A stretch of DNA of 27,798 bases from assembly GCA_037134755.1 (NCBI GenBank), contig JBAXLO010000039.1, positions 1-27,798 of the forward strand. Reading direction: 5' to 3'. Below are positions 23,958 through 27,798 of this stretch, one piece after another. The stretch comes from JBAXLO01 sp037134755. Lineage in GTDB: Bacteria > Bacteroidota > Bacteroidia > Bacteroidales > JACABE01. Every line of letters begins with the position of its first letter. The first letter of the stretch is position 1. Under the pieces are notes generated by a model. That model had not been told where the DNA came from, did no database searches, and saw nothing but the letters and a program-made list of their open reading frames with translations. The position numbers were made by a program, and so were the translations under genes.

Positions 23958-24209
23958 ATCGCTTACAGTTTAAACGACATCGCTTACAGTTTAAACTACA
24001 ACGCTTAGAGTTTAAACTACAACGCATACTGTTTAAACTATATCGCTTACAGTTTAAACTACAACTCATACAGTTTAGACTACAACGCTTACAGTTTAAA
24101 CTATAACGCATACAGTTTAAACTATAACGCTTACAGTTTAAACTATAACGCTTACAGTTTAAACTATAACGCTTACAGTTCAAACTATATCGCATACTGT
24201 TTAAGCTTC
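23958..24209. repeat. 21-bp tandem array, 12 copies, palindromic core
   Basis: Twelve contiguous 21-bp units fill 252 bases with no spacers. Nine of the twelve keep an exact GTTTAAAC palindrome, extended to AGTTTAAACT in most of those. Copies 7, 9 and 10 are identical, while copies 6, 11 and 12 carry changes inside the core. The minus-strand reading frame through it (repeating YSLNCKR) is an artefact of a period divisible by three. Confidence 0.95.
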
Positions 24210-24313
24210 AGAAAATAATGTGCTGATATGAAGCCTTATAAAGCTGGCAAATCTATTGTTACAAGGTAAGTAGTGATTTGATTTTAAAGTAAAGTTGCTG
24301 TTAATAATCTCCC

Positions 24314-24372
24314 TTCGGCAAGCTCAACAACCTAAGCTCAATCACACATACAAGGTCCTTGAGCTTGTCGAA
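24314..24372. repeat. REP-like imperfect inverted repeat
   Basis: TTCGGCAAGCTCAACAACCT (24314-24333) pairs imperfectly with AGGTCCTTGAGCTTGTCGAA (24353-24372) around a 19-base loop. The arm word CGACAAGCTCAA is a familiar element of repetitive extragenic palindromes in many bacteria. No REP-associated transposase is present in the window. Confidence 0.7.
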
Positions 24373-24436
24373 AAGCCGAGGTGCCTAGCTTAACAGATAA
24401 AGAAATATTAAATAAACAATATAAGGCTAAAAGGAA

Positions 24437-24452
24437 AGTGTTTTAAAACACT
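24437..24452. repeat. Perfect 16-bp palindrome
   Basis: AGTGTTTTAAAACACT is a perfect palindrome with a TTTTAAAA centre. It lies 228 bases after the 21-bp array and is similar in flavour to that array's GTTTAAAC core. Confidence 0.6.
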
Positions 24453-24564
24453 CAGCATAGTAACAAATAATATATGTAAAGGGTAATAATTTCAAGGTGT
24501 ATGATTTATAATAGTACCTACCAAATTTTATATTAATTTATAAAAATAGCTTTATTACGAACAA

Positions 24565-24610
24565 ATTTTTATTTGCAATGTTTATTTTTTAAGTAATTAC
24601 AAATAAAAAT
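24565..24610. repeat. 11-bp inverted repeat upstream of the small membrane protein gene
   Basis: ATTTTTATTTG (24565-24575) and CAAATAAAAAT (24600-24610) are perfect complements with a 24-base loop, 77 bases before the ATG at 24687. It could form a leader hairpin or a regulator site. The rest of the 23595-24686 gap contains no gene I can support. Confidence 0.45.
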
Positions 24611-24686
24611 GGAGTTCAGAAACCATTAAAATAAACGGGGCAGTACTCAAAAGCCAATACGAGTAAGTAAATTAAAAATTTAAATA

Positions 24687-25076
24687 ATGGGAAACACAAA
24701 ATTGATCAACACCATTCGCTGGACAGCTATCATTATCGGAACATTAATGACCACATTTGTTTTGCTCTTTGGTATCGGCTACCTGATAGAGGGACTCATG
24801 AAGCCTAATAATGGGGATGCTAATGGCTTGAAAACTGGCACAATAATAGGTTTTGTAATATGGGGAATAGGGCTGGCTGCACTTATATTAGCTATTTGGA
24901 AACCTGCAACAGGAGGTTTAATTTCTTTTATAAGCATTATTGTCTTTAATATAATGGTCGCACTTAGTACTAATCCAGAGTCCAGATACTCACCTGTGCT
25001 TTTGATATTCTTGCTCCCCTCCATTTTATATTTATTATATTGGTGGTTAAAAAAGAAATCAAAAATAATTTCTTAA
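24687..25076 (+). CDS. Small four-helix membrane protein, function unknown
   Basis: The 129-residue protein has four predicted membrane helices, at about 12-34, 49-69, 73-93 and 101-122. A short hydrophilic loop after the first (MKPNNGDANGLKTG) and a lysine-rich C-terminal end (KKKSKIIS) suggest a cytoplasmic C-terminus. I recognise no family with confidence. It is flanked by non-coding repeat sequence on the left and the convergent carbonic anhydrase gene on the right, so context gives no functional clue. Its base composition is somewhat less AT-biased than the surrounding intergenic DNA, and the reading frame is clean. Confidence 0.75.
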   Translation: MGNTKLINTIRWTAIIIGTLMTTFVLLFGIGYLIEGLMKPNNGDANGLKTGTIIGFVIWGIGLAALILAIWKPATGGLISFISIIVFNIMVALSTNPESRYSPVLLIFLLPSILYLLYWWLKKKSKIIS

Positions 25077-25214
25077 TTTAAATAAATATATATAACTCTC
25101 TGAAGTTTTATGGAAAGAGTGGAGATGTTTTAAATCCAATTTAAAAATATCCAGCCCATAACGAAGCTATTTAAGACATCCAAGAAGAAGTCTTTGAACC
25201 TAATCATTTTTATT

Positions 25215-25841
25215 TTAGATAATCCGATAAATCTCCATAATCTCTTCGAGTATCTTACCAAAATTAATCTTTAAATCAATAAGATTACCACTATGCACAT
25301 CAAAAACCCAACCATGAACAGTTAATTTACGCTCTTTATATGCCTTTTGAACGTCGGGCGTTTTGATAACATTAAAACATTGTTCCTGTACATTTAACTC
25401 AACAAGGCGTTTATACTTTTCCTCTTCGCTCTGCAATGCATCAAGTTCGGGCTTATGCAAACGATATACATCACGAATATTCCTGAGCCAAGGATTTAAT
25501 ATGCCTAGATCAGCAGATTGCATAGCCGCCTTAACACCATTGCAATAATAATGTCCACAAACTACAATATTATCAACCTTTAGATGCGTAACTGCATAAT
25601 TTATAACCGACATCGCACTTAAATCAGTATTAGGAATCATGTTTGCAATATTGCGATACACAAATACTTCGCCGGGCTGCACACCCATCAATTCCTCGGC
25701 AGTTACTCTACTGTCGGAACAACCGATATATAATAATTTAGGATTTTGTCCTTTGGATAAGTTCTCAAAATAAGCTGCATCAATTTTAAGCTTTTGCTCA
25801 ATCCATACTTTATTATTTAAAAAGATTTGTTCGATATTCAT
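25215..25841 (-). CDS. Beta-class carbonic anhydrase
   Basis: The 208-residue zinc enzyme interconverts CO2 and bicarbonate in the cytoplasm. Zinc ligands are visible as Cys41 in YIGCSDSRV (with the Asp43-Arg45 dyad), His97 and Cys100 in VVCGHYYCNGVKAAM. The block GVQPGEVFVYRNIANMI and the tail VHGWVFDVHSGNLIDL are typical of bacterial beta carbonic anhydrases. There is no signal peptide. It is monocistronic and divergent from the GH63-like gene, with a 109-base shared upstream region. A partial -7 match (TAGGTTTA on the minus strand, 25869-25876) may be its promoter. Confidence 0.96.
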   Translation of the reverse strand: MNIEQIFLNNKVWIEQKLKIDAAYFENLSKGQNPKLLYIGCSDSRVTAEELMGVQPGEVFVYRNIANMIPNTDLSAMSVINYAVTHLKVDNIVVCGHYYCNGVKAAMQSADLGILNPWLRNIRDVYRLHKPELDALQSEEEKYKRLVELNVQEQCFNVIKTPDVQKAYKERKLTVHGWVFDVHSGNLIDLKINFGKILEEIMEIYRII

Positions 25842-25925
25842 TGTACTATTGTTTCTGTTTTAGAATAATAAACCTAAATTCTAAGATAAAGTTTTAATTA
25901 AATATTAAGGTGTGATAATTATAAC

Positions 25926-25933
25926 TACATTTG
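25926..25933 (+). promoter_or_regulatory. -7 promoter element of the GH63-like gene
   Basis: TACATTTG followed by CA is a full TAnnTTTG match, 17 bases before the ATG at 25951. Confidence 0.55.
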
Positions 25934-25950
25934 CAGAATATAATTACACT

Positions 25951-27798
25951 ATGAAAAGAATATTTTTGATTCTGATAAGTTGTTGTATAGTTATTCTTTT
26001 AAGTTCTTCAACCAGCAAAATACCGAAGAAAACTGAAGAGAAATCAAAGTTGAACAGCCGGCTTGCTAAGGGTTGGAATACATGGAATACCCGCAGTGTT
26101 CTATCCTTTGTTTTGTTACCCGAATATTATTCTATTGATTTAATGCTTCAGGATAAAAAGTCAGGTGCTATTCTAAAAGAAGCATTGATAGGTCGCAGAG
26201 GAATTGGTGAAGAAATTGTAACACCCGGGCCTCATTCTTATGATGGTTCGTATACGGAGCAAACTGTTTCGTGGAATAATATAAAGGTAATAGTTCAGAG
26301 TGCAACTAACGGACAGGAGTTTGCACTTATAATTACTCCATTAAATAAAGAAGAAAACAACTATTTACTCATTAAGCCGAATATATTATGGGGTGGCAAA
26401 GGTCAAGTACAAATCAACCCTTCTAATTTCAGCTTTATAAATAAGAATTCTATTAAGACTCTTTATATAAAAACTTCTGATAAAATAGAATTGTGTGATA
26501 CCTTAATGAAATGTTCTTTAGCAGGAAAAGTATTTATTTCTTCAAATAAGAAAAAGAGTTCAGGTGAGATTGAAGCCTTTATTTCGAAGGCGGAAAACAA
26601 ACAAAAAGCAGAAAAGGAAAGATTTGGAGCCGACAGTACATTATATGATGCAATGCAAACAGTATTAGCATGGGACGTTATATACGAGCCTACACATAAA
26701 AGGGTAATTGCACCGGTTAGCCGAATATGGAACTGCGGTTGGGGAGGTTGGGTGTTGTTTGATTGGGACACTTATTTTGCTTCGTTTATGTTCGCTATTG
26801 ATAACAAAGAATTAGCTTATTCCAACGCTATTGCTATTACAAAAGAGATTACTAAGAGTGGCTTTATACCTAATTTTGGTGCTGGTTTATGCAATAGCGA
26901 AGATCGGTCGCAACCTCCTGTTGGTTCATTTGTTATATGGAAAATATATCAAAACTATCCCGAAAAATGGTTTCTTCAAGAAGTGTTTGATGAACTATTA
27001 TCATGGAACCGATGGTGGGAGAAAAACCGTGATGTTGATGGGTATATGTGTTGGGGTTCCGATTTATACAATACAGGCGATATACCTAAATGGTTAAGCC
27101 AGGAGGTTGGCAAGAAACAAGCAGCCATGTGGGAATCAGGTCTTGATAACTCTCCAATGTACGACAATGCTGTTTTTGATTCCATTAAACATAAGTTATT
27201 GCTAGCTGATGTCGGCTTATTGAGTACGTACATCTGGGATTGCAAAAACCTATCACATATAGCAAATGAGTTGGGTAGAAATGATATTAAAGATGAACTC
27301 GATATTAGAATAAAAAAGTATTCTAAGAGTCTGGAAACTCTTTGGGATAATAAAACTGGAATATATTTGAACAAAGATTTGGCAACAGGTGAGTTGAGTC
27401 AAAGCTTATCTCCTACTAATTTTTATCCACTCTTAACAGGAGTTCCTACAAAGGATAAAGCTGAACGAATGATGAATGAACATTTCTACAATCCAAAAGA
27501 ATTTTGGGGCGATTGGATATTGCCTTCTACAACTAGAAATAATAATGCTTTTAAAGATAACACTTATTGGCGGGGAAGGATATGGGCTCCTATGAACATG
27601 TTGGTATACTTGGGGATAAAAAATTATAACCTACCCAAAGCCAGAAAAGATTTAACAGATAAATCGGCAAATCTAATTTTAAAATCATGGTTAGAAGAAC
27701 GCCATATTTATGAAAACTATAATTCAGTAACAGGAACAGGTTCTGATGTTAATAACAGTGATAAATTCTATCATTGGGGAGCATTGTTAGCATATATT
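25951..27798 (+). CDS. GH63/MGH1-like glycoside hydrolase, C-terminus cut by window
   Basis: The frame is open from the ATG at 25951 to the right edge (616 codons, no stop), so the gene continues beyond the window. A signal peptide (MKRIFLILISCCIVILLSSS) indicates export. After an N-terminal beta-rich region comes an (alpha/alpha)6 toroid with PVSRIWNCGWGGWVLFDWDT, WESGLDNSPMYD (from Trp394), YWRGRIWAPMN (539-549) and FYHWGALLAY at the edge. These are hallmarks of the GH63 and MGH1-like (trehalase/glucosidase-type) inverting enzymes, with the WE-G-DNSP aspartate as the likely general acid. The exact substrate (alpha-glucoside, mannosylglycerate or other) cannot be told. A second, GH95-like glycosidase lies at the opposite edge of the window. 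Confidence 0.9.
   Translation, partial: MKRIFLILISCCIVILLSSSTSKIPKKTEEKSKLNSRLAKGWNTWNTRSVLSFVLLPEYYSIDLMLQDKKSGAILKEALIGRRGIGEEIVTPGPHSYDGSYTEQTVSWNNIKVIVQSATNGQEFALIITPLNKEENNYLLIKPNILWGGKGQVQINPSNFSFINKNSIKTLYIKTSDKIELCDTLMKCSLAGKVFISSNKKKSSGEIEAFISKAENKQKAEKERFGADSTLYDAMQTVLAWDVIYEPTHKRVIAPVSRIWNCGWGGWVLFDWDTYFASFMFAIDNKELAYSNAIAITKEITKSGFIPNFGAGLCNSEDRSQPPVGSFVIWKIYQNYPEKWFLQEVFDELLSWNRWWEKNRDVDGYMCWGSDLYNTGDIPKWLSQEVGKKQAAMWESGLDNSPMYDNAVFDSIKHKLLLADVGLLSTYIWDCKNLSHIANELGRNDIKDELDIRIKKYSKSLETLWDNKTGIYLNKDLATGELSQSLSPTNFYPLLTGVPTKDKAERMMNEHFYNPKEFWGDWILPSTTRNNNAFKDNTYWRGRIWAPMNMLVYLGIKNYNLPKARKDLTDKSANLILKSWLEERHIYENYNSVTGTGSDVNNSDKFYHWGALLAYI

Noticed and set aside
23917..24195. Minus-strand 92-codon frame with repeating YSLNCKR
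   Set aside because: It is the translation of the 21-bp array, with no domain or plausible start context.
23958..24209. CRISPR array
   Set aside because: The 21-bp units are directly abutting with no unique spacers, and no cas gene is in the window; the same holds for the 42-bp array.
26976..27374. Minus-strand frame inside the GH63-like gene
   Set aside because: It is antisense to conserved catalytic motifs of a clear gene and has no features of its own.

Overview
The window is an AT-rich chromosomal segment of a Bacteroidota bacterium, most likely from the Bacteroidales side. Support comes from the Bacteroidota promoter -7 signal (TAnnTTTG, often continued by CA) in front of many genes, a TonB-dependent receptor with a carboxypeptidase-regulatory-like N-terminus, several secreted proteins with type IX secretion (T9SS) C-terminal sorting domains, membrane-bound AraC and LytS/LytTR regulators, and lipoproteins with Bacteroidota-style lipoboxes. 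I see no tRNA, rRNA, CRISPR array, insertion sequence or prophage gene.

Layout. Both edges carry truncated glycoside hydrolases: a GH95-like enzyme (1-185, minus) and a GH63/MGH1-like enzyme (25951-27798, plus). From the left: a small outer-surface protein plus TonB-dependent receptor (549-3727), a membrane-anchored AraC-type regulator that converges on and overlaps the receptor gene (3705-4970), a large T9SS-exported multidomain surface protein followed by twin terminators (5202-8597), and a secreted protein with a His/Cys pair resembling clan CD (caspase-like) peptidases (8624-9382). A 738-base non-coding stretch then holds a 42-bp tandem array of hairpins. Next comes a LiaF-like membrane protein / LytS-type kinase / LytTR regulator operon (10121-12646, minus) with a divergent HPt protein, a TPR lipoprotein, the recA-bcp pair, and a four-gene minus-strand cassette of two C10 (streptopain-like) cysteine proteases alternating with two lipoproteins (15992-19956). 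Then follow proline dehydrogenase, the shikimate genes aroB-aroA, a roughly 1.1 kb repeat-packed non-coding region (23595-24686), a small four-helix membrane protein and a beta carbonic anhydrase.

How the parts may work together. Housekeeping genes (recA, bcp, aroBA, proline dehydrogenase, carbonic anhydrase) are interleaved with an envelope and secretion programme: two C10 proteases and a surface adhesin exported by T9SS, glycosidases, a receptor, and envelope-sensing regulators. The most interesting non-coding material is: (i) a pair of identical 11-bp direct repeats exactly 21 bp apart upstream of the GH95-like gene, matching the geometry and most of the consensus of LytTR-regulator sites, with a weaker pair in front of the LytTR operon itself; (ii) two minisatellites with periods of 21 and 42 bp (two and four DNA turns), both built on palindromes; and (iii) a 31-bp perfect inverted repeat made of 7-mers that encloses an 8-mer array.
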